Source: Galeruca laticollis (taxonomy: Eukaryota > Arthropoda > Insecta > Coleoptera > Chrysomelidae). From it: 64,000 bases of DNA. The notes beneath the pieces are model-generated. The model saw nothing but the letters and a program-made list of their open reading frames with translations, made no database searches and was not told where the DNA came from. The position numbers and the translations under genes were made by a program. Position 1 is the first letter of the stretch, and the number at the start of each line of letters is the position of its first letter. Shown here one piece after another: positions 1 through 10,800 of the stretch. The DNA lies in NCBI GenBank assembly GCA_963921935.1, contig OY998184.1:30595567-30659566 (forward strand). Reading direction: 5' to 3'.

Positions 1-1110
1 CGAGGTATTCTCATTTTGAATATATCAGATAAATCAGACAACCATGCCCTAAAAATATCAGCAACATCTTTATCTACTGGAACATCCCATGGAATTATCT
101 TCTCCCACAACTGCTGAAACAGAAGCTTAGGCAAAATAGTGACTGGAGCTGTGAATCCAGTTGGATCAAATACTTTTTAAGATATCGACAGTATACGACG
201 TTTCGTTACAGCTATGTCTTCCATTTCCTCTACAAGAAAATCAGAATGTATGGCCAATATGTCAAGTCCAGGATACCACAATAGACCTAGCACATATATC
301 TTATGATCTGAGGTACAATTTTCACGGGAATACTCCCACCCTCGTAAATCAAATTGGCCATCACATAGACAGCTTCCTTCATAAATTTCCCAAGTTCTCC
401 AGAACTAGAAAGACTGGTTACGCAATTGTCTACATAAAAACTTTTTTACACTTTTTTCACTGTCTGCCGAACACTGGGATAAGTGATACTCTATAGTGGA
501 ACCAAGTGAAAATGGACTACAGTTAACACCGAAAACTACTCTCCTATGCCCATATGCAATTTCCAAATCATTTTCATCTACCCAAATTAATTTAAAAGAA
601 TTTCTGTCATTTGAATTGATGTAGAAACGCCTTTTTCATGTCAGAAATCACACGGTACTTTAATTGTCTGAACCGAACAAACAAGGTAGGAATTAATTCA
701 ATCATGTTTGTACCTTTTTCAAGACAATGGTTCAATGAAGGATTGTCCTTTTCTCGACAAGATGCATCAAAAACTGGTCTTACAGCCGTTGTAGAGCCTT
801 CTTTTGAAACAGAACGGTGTAGTAAGAAATGTCCGCACTGTGTGTTTGGCTTTTCAATAATATTTAAACTTTTCCATTCTTTGAAAACGTCGTTATAACT
901 AATTCGCAAATTATCTTTTTCCAGTTTCCGCAAAGTGTTTCTTGTGCAACTTTGTAATTGGTTGGAAGCGGATTATGTATCTTTCCATGGCAACATTACT
1001 TCATAACGTCCTTCCTTATCTACAGTAATAGCTAGAAATAGCTCCTTTGCTGATTATAAAACGATAATCCCTTAGGTAAGAGTAACGAAATATCACTACG
1101 TCCTATTAAA
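1..1110 (-). pseudogene. BEL/Pao LTR-retrotransposon pol fragment (reverse transcriptase), decayed
   Basis: Read on the minus strand from about 1110 down to 1, this matches the reverse transcriptase of BEL/Pao retrotransposons spread over several frames. In order it shows a YEVMLPW stretch typical of the region before the Pao RT, a motif A with DMKKAFL (around 625-650), a motif B-like FGVNCSPF (around 520-540), the catalytic motif C as FYVDN (around 425-440), and the downstream VFDPTGF..PVTILPKLL stretch (around 115-180). Frameshifts and stops split it into at least four frames, so it makes no protein. The fragment runs off the left edge of the window, so protease, gag and LTRs are not visible. 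Family assignment rests on motif order and is fairly safe; the ends are approximate. Confidence 0.8.
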
Positions 1111-1144
1111 ATTTAAGAGGTGTTCTCCCATTGGTAACCTAAAC

Positions 1145-1272
1145 CACAGTTTAAAGCTTAACAGAAGCAGTTGGCTCACTTTACCGATTTTTGTGTTACA
1201 ATTTTCATCTCACTCATACACACTCATGGGAATCAACTTCCCGCTGCGCAGAAAGTTTGTTACTTATTACAC

Positions 1273-1313
<41 letters not shown>

Positions 1314-2094
1314 TTCGTGAATTTTTGAAGTTTGGACTTGTAGTGTTTTTTATTTGGGTATATTTTTGTTTGGGGGGTAGGCCCTGTTATAGGATTCGTT
1401 TCCTCTTCAGGGCTGGTTGGGGGTGTTTTTGTGGGTGGTTTGTGTGCGCGTATTGACTTGGCTTGAGATTTGGGTAGGGCTGAAAATTCAGTTTTAGAAA
1501 AAGTGTCTAGGAAGTTTGAGAAAAAAGGTGTATAGAAAATTGGAGTTGTGTTTGTTTTTGTGGGTGGGTTGTGTGTGTTTGCCAGAAATCAACCGGAGGG
1601 AGGAGCGAAAACAATCAGCGTCGAAATTGGGTGATTTTTAAGCGAACGTGGTTTTGAGATGAGGGAACAAGGATTTTAATAGTGTCTGGAAAAGGTCGAA
1701 AATGAATAAGACGAACCACGTTGCGTTGCGGATAGTTAATAGAAGCGGGCTGGGTGATGGTGTTATTGGAAAGTGAAGATATAATTTTTGGGGATTTTGT
1801 GTCTCCTGCGTCATGAAAGTTAATAGGAGCGTGGGGAGATATTGGAATTATGAGAATTTTTGGGATTTGAGTTTGTTGAAATTTGTTGGAAAAGTGACTA
1901 GGAGACGTTGAAAGATGTGTGGATGAAGTCGGGACTTATTACACACAGTTGTCAGATCTTTTATTGTATCAATTGGATACGCCCCTAAGCGCGTGGGTTA
2001 CAATTTTCGGTTGCGTAGTGGAAAATTTGAACCATGAACATCAAAGACGCCGACATCGAGTGAGCCAACTGCTTCTGTTAAGCTTTAAACTGTG
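1145..2094. mobile_element. 950-bp non-autonomous TIR element with 7-bp target site duplication
   Basis: A 36-bp perfect terminal inverted repeat starts CACAGTTTAAAGCTTAAC at 1145-1180 and returns as its reverse complement at 2059-2094. CCTAAAC directly flanks both ends (1138-1144 and 2095-2101), a perfect 7-bp target duplication. Inside the TIRs are short direct repeats near each end (GTTACAATTTTC near 1195 and 2000; ACTTATTACACA near 1262 and 1937), a GA microsatellite and a G/T-rich core. No ORF resembles a transposase, so it would be mobilised in trans. A 7-bp duplication is uncommon: hAT gives 8, Tc1/mariner gives TA, piggyBac gives TTAA. I leave the superfamily open. Confidence 0.8.
1281..1311. 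repeat. (GA)n microsatellite
   Basis: About 30 bp of uninterrupted AG dinucleotides inside the 950-bp TIR element. Confidence 0.95.
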
Positions 2095-2101
2095 CCTAAA
2101 C

Positions 2102-3225
2102 TCTACTTGATGTGCTAAACATATGTATTAGGTATATATAATGCGTAGTTTAATCGTTCTACACCAGACTAACGCTACTATCGCTAACTCATACAAATAA
2201 TAAATTAATGGTCCAACTTAGGAAGCTGTCCAATATTGGCTTCTTTCCCCTATCTCACAAACAACTATTCGATGTGACGAAAATCTCGAATACACCCTAT
2301 CTAAAAGCGTTCATGGATTTATGATAACCAACAAAGTGACTTGAAAATGGGATACCTTCCAAGAAACAAAAGGACTTCGGCAAGAGAGCATCCTGACATC
2401 TTCATTTATCAAAATTTATATGAGTGAAGTGCTAAAGTAATGGCAGGCAAACTGTAGGACAATGGGAATATTTGCTTAAAGGGAATACCTATATGCGCTT
2501 CCGTTAGAAAATAATCAAGTGGTGATAGCCACGGATGAAGACGACATGCATTATATGACAAAACTAAATATTTTGTGCCAGGAGGTACTTCTGAACCTAT
2601 TGATATCAATGGTAACATCGTATGCCCTTAGTCGAAGAGTACAAGGGACATACTGAATTATTTGCGGTGATCATAACAAAATAAGGGAAACACCAAAATG
2701 AATATAGAATAACTGAATTCATACTTAGCAAATGATTCACGTCATTTTTAATATTTAAAATAATTAATAGTCGGTTATTTCTTGCATTTCATATTTCCTT
2801 ACATATGTTATTGAAATCTCATTTATTCGTTTTCTCTAATTATACTGTTGTCCTCATAATTTAAACAAACACATTTCTCTCAAACCTTACATGATAAACC
2901 AACACCTAACCTAACCAATTGGAAATGTCTTTGAAGCAAAGAAAAAAATATGAACTTATGTGAACTATGAAAAATCATCAATAGATCTAGGTTTCACATG
3001 ACATACTCCAATCTCCAGATTCTGTTCCAATAATGGTTTTCCAATTTGTTTAACGTTAATTGATTCCATAATATGGTATCAGAAAATATCCTACAACAAC
3101 TGAAAAAGTAGGACCTGTATTATTGAGGAGCTGAATCTTAGAGTTCTATTTCTATTTTCAAAATCACCCTTCTCCTCTTATGCAATCTAATGTTATTACA
3201 GAACTTTGTGAGCATACTGCAAAGA
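2102..3225. other. Intervening AT-rich DNA, nothing recognised
   Basis: About 1.1 kb between the TIR element and the copia element. I see no ORF with a recognisable motif, no inverted repeat of note and no tRNA-like fold. Confidence 0.6.
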
Positions 3226-3444
3226 TGTTGAGTTGAGCAATGTGCCATAGAAGTGTGTTTTCTATTTTATTTAATGAAACTGCTTACTGGTAAACAAACA
3301 CTGAATCTTTATTATACATTAATATCTACATCAATAACAAAAAGTGACATTTTACAGGAAACAGCTATTGACATTCTGTCAATTGATATGGAACACAGAA
3401 TATAGACTGGTAATAGGTGACACACTAATTTGATTGTCTCAACA
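3226..3444 (-). repeat. Copia 3' LTR
   Basis: 219 bp with 7-bp inverted ends TGTTGAG...CTCAACA. It is preceded (in element orientation) by the purine tract at 3445-3457 and flanked outside by AAAGA at 3221-3225. Confidence 0.9.
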
Positions 3445-3457
3445 CCCTCCCTCAATC
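3445..3457 (-). promoter_or_regulatory. Polypurine tract of the copia element
   Basis: On the minus strand this reads GATTGAGGGAGGG and directly abuts the 3' LTR, where a plus-strand DNA primer is expected. Confidence 0.75.
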
Positions 3458-3596
3458 AAATGTTCTTATAAAGTATATACCAAATATTCTATCGGGTTCC
3501 AAAATGCAAAACATTTTCTTTAATATTTATTATATATGAAAACTGACTAATCATTAATTATTGTAAAACATAAACTGTAATATACAAATACAATTT

Positions 3597-6500
3597 TTAT
3601 TCTTCATCTCTTAATCCTAAACTGTACCTATGTTTTATAAACAGTTCTCCACCTAAACTTTTTGTAAGTATATCTGCTGTTTGGTCGTTAGTAGAAATAT
3701 ATTGAACCGACACAACCTTATTACTAACCAAATCTTTCAAAAATTTATATTTAACATCAACATGTTTTAATCGTTTGTGTTCATATTTACCCGTTAACTT
3801 AATGCAGGACTGATTGTCTTTAAAAACAGTAAAACCAGTTTTTGCATAGCCAAAATCTAGTAACAAGTTTTGCAACCACATTCCTTCTTTCGTAGCCTCT
3901 GCCAAAGCAACATATTCTGCTTCAGTTGATGAAACAGCAACGCAGTTCTGCTTCTTAGAATTCCAGCATACAGTACAGCCAAATACTTTAAATAAGTAGC
4001 CAGATGTTGACTTTCTATCTATTTGGTCACTAGCCCAATCTGAGTCAGCATAGCCGATTAATTTCTCAGAACAATTTTTATCATAAAATAGTTCAAAATG
4101 TGCAGTTTCTTTAATATACCTAAGAATACGTTTTAAGCAAGTCCAGAGCTGTTCAGAAGGTTTTTCCTGAAATCTGCTGCAAATATTAATTGAAATGCTG
4201 AGATCCGGACGAGTTCCCAGCATTAAATACATAATGCTTCCTATTAATTCACGAACTTGTTTCTTTTCCTCCATGTTCCCTTGTAGTAGGTTTATTTCCA
4301 ATTTAGGATCCATTGGAGTTTTACTGCCTTTACATTCAGCCATGTTAAAACGTTTCAAAAGATCAGTAATATAGCGCTTTTGATTTAGATAGATACCTTT
4401 TTCTGTTTTTCTAATTTTAATACCTAAAAAAGTCTCCATTGGTCCAAGATCATGCATCTTAAAGCTGTTAGTCAATTGCAATTTTACAAAATTAATTCTC
4501 TCCTTATTGTCACCTGCAATAATCAAGTCATCAACATATAACAATAAATAAGTTATTACATTTCCAACTTCTTGGATATATAAGCACTGGTCAGTTTCTG
4601 ACTGTTTAAATCCTTGTTTTTCAGCAAAATCGTTGAACCTTTTATTCCAACAATAGGGGGCCTGTTTAAGCCCATATAATGCCTTTTTCAGTTTATAAAC
4701 TTTATTTTTGGCATTGTCATATCCCTCGGGTATTTTAATGTATATATCCTCTTCAATGACACCATGTAAGAAGGCAGAACTTACATCCATTTGTTGAAGT
4801 TCTAAATTTTCAATATTTGCTACCGCTAGCAATGTTCTCACAGTTGTATAGCGTGCAACTGGTGCATAGGTATTTTTGTAATCAAAGTCTTCTATTTGCA
4901 TAAAGCCCTTTGCCACTAATCTTGCTTTATATTTTGAAATGTTTCCTGCTTCATCTTTCTTGACACGAAAAACCCACTTAGTATTAATTATTTTTGCATG
5001 TTCGGGTAGGTCCACTTCTATCCATGTATTATTCATTCGTAGTGACTCCATTTCTTCTTCTATAGCTTGTTTCCAAAACTTGAAGTCCGACCTACCCTGT
5101 ACATCTTCAAAACTTCTTGGTACATTATCTACATATGCTTCAGCATTTAGTGCTAAATGTTCTATTTCCTGTTCATCTAGGTAGTCTTTCAAGTATTGCG
5201 GTTTTTGTTTTCTTCTGGTACTTTTCTTGCAAGTTTCTTCATTTTCTTCATCCTCTTCAGTTATATTTTCTTCCAGTTCAATCTCTTCTTGTATTGTTTC
5301 TTTTGATTCAATATTTTCTTTTTGTATTTCCACTTCAACAAGTGTATCTTTTTCTATTTCTAAAGAACTATTTCCAATATTGTGAATATTTTTATTTTCA
5401 TTAAATATTACATTCCTACCAACAACTATTTTTCTTCTAAATGGATCCCACAAACGATAGCCGTTATGTGTGTACCCTACCATAATAGTAGTATCGGTTT
5501 TAGACTCAAATTTATCATTTTGTTTTTCTTTTGGAATGTGGTTATAGGCTAAGCTTCCAAAGATTTTTAAATTTTCCAAATTAGGCTTCTTTCCAAAGAA
5601 AGCTTCGGCTGGAGTTTTGTTATTTAAAGCAGAAGTTGGACTACGATTTATTATGTACGTACCACACAGTACTGCTTCACCCCACATTTCCTTTGTTAGT
5701 TTTGACTCTAAAATCATTGCCCTAGCTTTTTCTAACAGTGTGCGGTTGAATCTTTCAGCAGTCCCATTTAACTCCGGGTTATAAGGTATGGTAAACTTGT
5801 GTTTGATACCTTTGGCCCTGCAAAAATCTGAAAATTGTTGCGAACAATATTCACCACCATTATCGCTACAAAGAGAATGAATTTTCTTATTAAATTGACT
5901 GGTAACTAGTGCTTCAAAATCTTTGAAGCATTGCAAAACCTCACTTTTTCTTTCAATTAAGTAAACCATAGCAAAGTGTGTATAATCATCTATAAATGAT
6001 ACAAAATAGTTTTTATTGTCAAAAGTAGGAGGGGTAATTGGACCACAAACATCACTGTGTATCAATTCAAGTACTCTTTCACTTTTTTTATTAATTTTTG
6101 TTGGAAAAGGTAACCTCATACTTTTGCTCTGTATACATATTTCACATTTATCTGTATCGTGTAGAGTTTTATTTAAATTTAAGCCATCAGCTATGTCAGA
6201 GAGTTTTAACATATTCTTTTTAGATAAGTGACCTAACCTACTGTGCCATAAATTAAAGTTATTATTATTTTCGCATAAGTTAGTTTCCATTTTATTTAAT
6301 TTAAATTCTAGGATGTATAAATTTTTGTTTCCAATACCCTTAGCTATAAGTTTGTTATTTTTGTAAATAAAAACATTACCTTCTTTAAAAATAATTTTTA
6401 GACCTGCACTTTCCAGCTTTCTAACAGATAACAAGTTGTGAGCTAAATTTTTAACATACAAAACATTTTTGATTTGTGCAGTGTCGCCAGTTTGTAAAAA

Positions 6501-7186
6501 CACATCAATGGAACCTACATGTGTACATTTTAAAGTTTCATCAGCTTTAGCTACATTGATTAGGATATTATGTTCAAGTTTACATACTTTTGAGAATATA
6601 CTCATGTCATTTACCAGATGATCTGTTGCGCCCGAGTCTATATACCATTTAACTGTGTTACTATTACAAGTTGTGTTCAAGGCTGTTCCAGAAGCTATAA
6701 ATGCTATGCTATCACTTTCTTCTGTCCCTCTTTCCATAGTCTGATTTACTTGTTTTTTAAACCAACACTGACTCCTTGTATGTCCTGGTTTTCTACAATT
6801 ATGACATATAATATTCTTCTTTCGATTATTTGAGCCTGTTTTCTGGTTAGATTCCTGTGCATTGACATGTTGACCTCTTTTCTGAGTGTAATTTTGTTTA
6901 TAATTGCTTGTATAAGCCACTGGCATGTATAAATTGTTGTTTGTTTGTGTACTATTTTTCTTTATCTCATGATCTAATAACTTAGCTTTAACAAAATCTA
7001 ATTTCAGTTGGGAAGAGTCCATAGTTTCTAATGCAGTTACAATTGTATCATAACTTCTTGGTAACGTTAGAAGTAGATGACACACGACGTCTATTTCCTC
7101 AAGAGTAGCACCTACAGACTTGAGTTCTCTAACGGTTTCTTCAAATTTTATGAAATGGGATTCTAGTGAATCTCCTGTTACAGTTT
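3597..7186 (-). CDS. Copia gag C-terminus and pol polyprotein (gag, protease, integrase, RT, RNase H)
   Basis: A single frame of about 1,190 codons; the first ATG is at 7085, but family resemblance continues upstream of it to the frameshift near 7190. Domains in order: C-terminal half of the copia gag (UBN2 type, with VCHLLLTLP), a CCHC zinc knuckle (CHNCRKPGHTRSQC), an aspartic protease active site (DSGATDHLV), a GAG-pre-integrase zinc region (LWHSRLGHLS), the integrase core with its DDE residues (including TAERFNRTL), the reverse transcriptase with YVDDLI near 4525, and RNase H with SSTEAEYVALAEA and the terminal DILTKSL. All catalytic motifs look intact and there is no internal stop. The protein would assemble virus-like particles and carry out reverse transcription and integration. 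Function depends on the upstream frameshift being real or an assembly error. Confidence 0.92.
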
Positions 7187-7522
7187 CATAGTGAGCAGTT
7201 TTTTTCTTAAATACAATTGACTAGCTATGCCCTTTCTTTGAAAAACTGATTCTAACGCTTTCCACATCTGAAACGCCGTTTTTTTGTCCTTCACATATTC
7301 AAGATGCGAGTTTGAAATGCACTGCACAATTATTGATTTGCATTGTTTATCCAATTTATTGAATGCTTCATCGGATTGTTCATTTTCTTTTTCAATACAG
7401 ATCTTCACGTTATTTTGATCTAGTATAATTTCCATTCGAAACTTCCAATGGTCGTAGTCCTTGCCATCAAATGGTTTAATTCCAATTCTTCCATTGTTTA
7501 TACCCGCCATTTTGCTTTTCAC
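7178..7522 (-). CDS. Copia gag N-terminal segment, cut off by a one-base frameshift
   Basis: 114 codons starting at the first ATG inside the element leader and ending where the frame shifts. It shows the typical copia gag opening, with KPFDGKDYDHWKFRME and MWKALESVF, and ends at LRKKLLTMKL followed by TAA. The next residues of the family (GDSLESHF, FEETVRELK) follow in the adjacent frame, so a one-base deletion near 7178-7190 explains the break. A run of seven A residues lies just upstream at about 7200, so a sequencing or assembly slip is possible. Confidence 0.85.
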   Translation of the reverse strand: MKSKMAGINNGRIGIKPFDGKDYDHWKFRMEIILDQNNVKICIEKENEQSDEAFNKLDKQCKSIIVQCISNSHLEYVKDKKTAFQMWKALESVFQRKGIASQLYLRKKLLTMKL

Positions 7523-7578
7523 TTTGTGCCGAAGTTTTTTTTACTTAATCAAAACCTTCTATGTATGTATTTTTTGAT

Positions 7579-7592
7579 CTGGGCCCATAACC
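7579..7592 (-). promoter_or_regulatory. Copia primer-binding site for a half initiator tRNA-Met
   Basis: Directly after the 5' LTR the minus strand reads GGTTATGGGCCCAG. This is complementary to the anticodon stem-loop region (CTGGGCCCATAACC) of eukaryotic initiator tRNA-Met. Drosophila copia is known to prime from a cleaved initiator tRNA-Met at this internal site, not from the tRNA 3' end; the same mechanism is inferred here. Confidence 0.85.
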
Positions 7593-7802
7593 TGTTGAGT
7601 TGAGCAATGTGCCATAGAAGTGTGTTTTCTATTTTATTTAATGAAACTGCTTACTGGTAAACAAACACTGAATCTTTATTATACATCAATATCTACATCA
7701 ATAACAAAAAGTGACATTTTACAGGAAACAGCTATTGACATTCTGTCAATTGATATGGAACACAAAATATAGACTGGTAATAGGTGACACACTAATTTGA
7801 TT
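7593..7802 (-). repeat. Copia 5' LTR, outer terminus altered
   Basis: 210 bp matching 3226-3435 with two mismatches. The outer nine bases found in the 3' LTR are missing and CCATGT stands in their place before AAAGA. Confidence 0.88.
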
Positions 7803-8559
7803 CCATGTAAAGAATTCACTATTTATAGTCAGCCACATTATTTGTCTCTTAAATTGGAAATGCCTCCTTTATTAGGACGATTTTTTGTAAGGATGATAAA
7901 CTTTTATCCTTAATCACGTCAGTTTCCCCAAACTTGATCCCTCACTTCATCAAAAATAAATACAGAACACATTCTAAACACACGTTGTGAGTGAATGAAT
8001 TCCAGTCGAGAAAGATTTCTCTTCTCGGACGATATAATTTCATGGCTATTACACTAAGCGCGGTCCCATTTTAATTCTGCTGTTTCTGACAGGAAGTGGC
8101 AACATGGAACGGACATGTCGGGCCTGGCGAATTCACTGACATGAACAGAGAGGACGGAAAAATTGCACATTTAACATATTGCATAATTCGGACTTTATTA
8201 CGTCAGACTTCTCTGTTTGTCTCTCATGAATTGTAACGTGTATTCAACGAGCGAAATGAAAAGGCGTTGGAACTGAAGCTTTTGTAAATAGGAAATCGGA
8301 AAACGGTTATTACCAAATAACAGTTTGATGAATTTCCTTTCAAAACTATTCACTAGCTGATAATTACTTCATACATTCGTATTGGTAATTTTAACATGGA
8401 TATAACAGGATGTATTCAAATTTATAAGCGTTTTGCATGTACCAGTGCAAATATAACACATGTATCATCCGAAGTAATATGTCAATATTTTGGCGGTTAA
8501 TCACAAATAATTATTATCAATCATTCATCGGTTAATTTCAGAACAAAAATTTTATACAA
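7803..8559. other. Intervening DNA, nothing recognised
   Basis: AT-rich sequence between the copia element and the Penelope-like pair. No ORF or repeat that I can name. Confidence 0.55.
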
Positions 8560-10800
8560 AATAGGTGTAGGTAAATGTATTAAAATCCTCAAATTCGTAC
8601 ACCACATACCGACTAGTATCGACCTAAAAAAAGTCATCTTCGGGGCGGGAAAGCTACAATTATGATGGCAAATTGATTATAGCAATTGGGTTTCTATTCA
8701 AATAACTGTAACTTACCAGTCAAATAAAAAATTTCACATAGGACGGATAACAGCATGAATTCACAATAAACTGCAAAAACAAGACAACAGAACTAGGCGA
8801 ACTGACGTTTTAAATAATTTGATCGTTAACAGACTCAAGTGTAGATAACTTTTTATAATCTAAAATCCTAAACAGAGGTAGCGCTTCAATAGTTGATTTT
8901 AAATTTGATGATATAGTATTTCCATTATAAATTGATTAAAACATTTCTAAGTTCTGCTAAGCGTTCAGTCTAGTTCCATGTTCGCAAACATGTACACTTT
9001 TGAAATTGTCATCCACCACATAAGAATGGTTATTGAATTGCAAAGGTCTATAGTAAACGGAACTATTCCTTGTCAAATGATCCTGCATTCTCAACTTAAA
9101 CCTCCTACCACACTGCCCTATGTATTTAGCGGAGCAATTGTTGCAAGTCAATTTATAAACCTCACTTCTATCAAATTGTGAAATTGGGTCTTTGGTTCGA
9201 GAAAAAATAGTTCTTATGTTTAGTGGAGTTTTAAAGGCTACGTTTTATTCTGTTCTATTCTGAATAATGTTGGCCAATTGATAGGAAAGTGGACCGTAGT
9301 AAGAACTGCTAACAAATTCTTGTTCCCTATTGTCTAATGCATATAAGTCATTTATTAAAAGCTTATCCATCTTTCTATAAACTAAATTGTCAATTAGAGT
9401 TGTGGAGTAACCTTTTTTAACTGCTAAAAATTTGATTGTTCCTAATTCTTTAATAAAATCATCAGGACACATTGGAATCAAAAAAAGCCGATGAACGTAT
9501 GACCTGAACGACGGAAGCTTCTGCTGGAAAGGATGATTGTTGTCACTAGGAATAGCATGAGATGTCTCAGTATTCTATCTATAGATGCCAAAAGAAACGA
9601 GCTGATTAACCCCTATTCAAAGATAAATCCAAGAAATTGAGAGTTTAGTTATTTTCCAATTCCAAAGTAAATTTGAGGTCTGTGTGTAAGTTGATAATGA
9701 ATCTCAAAAAATAACCGTTTAACACGTTAACATCCCCTTGAAAACTGGAGACCACGTCATCGACATATCTATACCAGAAAACAATATTCCCCGAGAAATA
9801 GCTATAGAAAATTTGTCTCCCTATAAAGTCCATAAATATATCTGCCAAGAAAGGAGCTAGTGGATTTCGCATACCAAGACCCTTCTTCTGTTCATAAATT
9901 TTATTATTAAACATGAAGAAATTTTGTTGTAATACTAAAGACAATAGACTGAGAACATTCTCCACCACATAGTCATCCAACGATGAATTAATCAATAAAT
10001 CCCTAATGAGACCCAAGGTTAGTTCCACGGTAGTGTATAAGTTGCTTACTTCAACCGAGGCTAGAATGGAGTTCGAGAGAAGTTCAATGTCTTTAATTTT
10101 CTCTACCAAATCATTAGAATTCAGAAGAGTGTGTTCGAAATTTAGATTATTTCTAAGAAAATGATTCAGCTCCCTTGCGATTAACGAACAAGGTGAGTTA
10201 GCAAATGAGAGAGCTGGTCTTATAGGGTGATCCTTTTTATGGATTTTTGTTAAACCATACAATCTAAGTTTAGAGTAATTCATTGGTGTTCTAACGTTAA
10301 GAATAATTGATCCAAAAAACCCTTATATGACGACATAAGAGATTTTAGTTTTCGAAAATATGTTTCTAAAGGGTTACTTCTGATTATATTAAAGTAGTCA
10401 TTGTAATTAACTAAAAAGTTTTCAACCTTGGTGATGTAATCAGATCTATAACGAATAATTAGTGCGTTACCCTTATCCGCTTTCAAGACAGTCAAATCAT
10501 TATCCCTGTTTTTGTCCCTATAGATCTGATCATTCGTTTGTGGAATTTATCAGAAGTGTCTCCATTGTTTCCCCCATGCGAGATGATCTATTCGGCCAAA
10601 AAACTCCTCAAGAGGTCAGCTTCATCACTATTCAATTTATTCAGAAAACATTCCATGTCAATGATTGAATTTTCAGTAATAGTGGTATTGTTGAAAATGT
10701 TGGGAGTAAATTTCAAACCCTTATCAAGAAACTCCATTTCCTTTGTGGTGAACTCAACACATGGTAGAAATAATCGAAATTTCGAACCCCAACACACATT
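8560..10800 (-). pseudogene. Penelope-like element copy A (RT plus GIY-YIG), broken
   Basis: Minus-strand remains of a Penelope-like retroelement. The N-terminal region (10588-10797) carries LDKGLKFTPN, typical of the start of PLE proteins. The RT at 9645-10283 shows YGLTKIHK, GLGMRNPLAPFLADIFM and the catalytic RYVDDVV. A GIY-YIG endonuclease follows at about 8957-9180 with LTCNNCSAKYIGQCGRRF; the first motif reads EVY where GVY or GIY is usual. Stops and frameshifts separate the domains at about 10495, 10283, 9644 and 9244. The 3' tail, to about 8560, matches the tail of copy B in inverted orientation. Such elements reverse-transcribe at a nicked target. Confidence 0.88.

Larger units (their letters stand above)
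3226..7802 (-). mobile_element. Ty1/copia LTR retrotransposon, nearly complete, young
   Basis: The element lies on the minus strand. The 3' LTR is 3226-3444 with inverted ends TGTTGAG / CTCAACA, and the 5' LTR is 7593-7802. Over the shared 210 bp I count two differences, so insertion was recent. Immediately inside the 5' LTR is a primer-binding site matching the anticodon arm of initiator tRNA-Met, and just before the 3' LTR is a purine-rich tract. Between them lies a gag-pol frame broken once, near 7178-7200. The outermost nine bases of the 5' LTR (GTCTCAACA on the plus strand) are replaced by CCATGT. Beyond that, AAAGA at 7809-7813 matches AAAGA at 3221-3225 and may be the 5-bp target duplication. 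Confidence 0.93.

Noticed and set aside
2905..2916. Telomere-like CCTAACCTAACC
   Set aside because: Barely two units of the insect TTAGG-type repeat; chance in AT-rich DNA.
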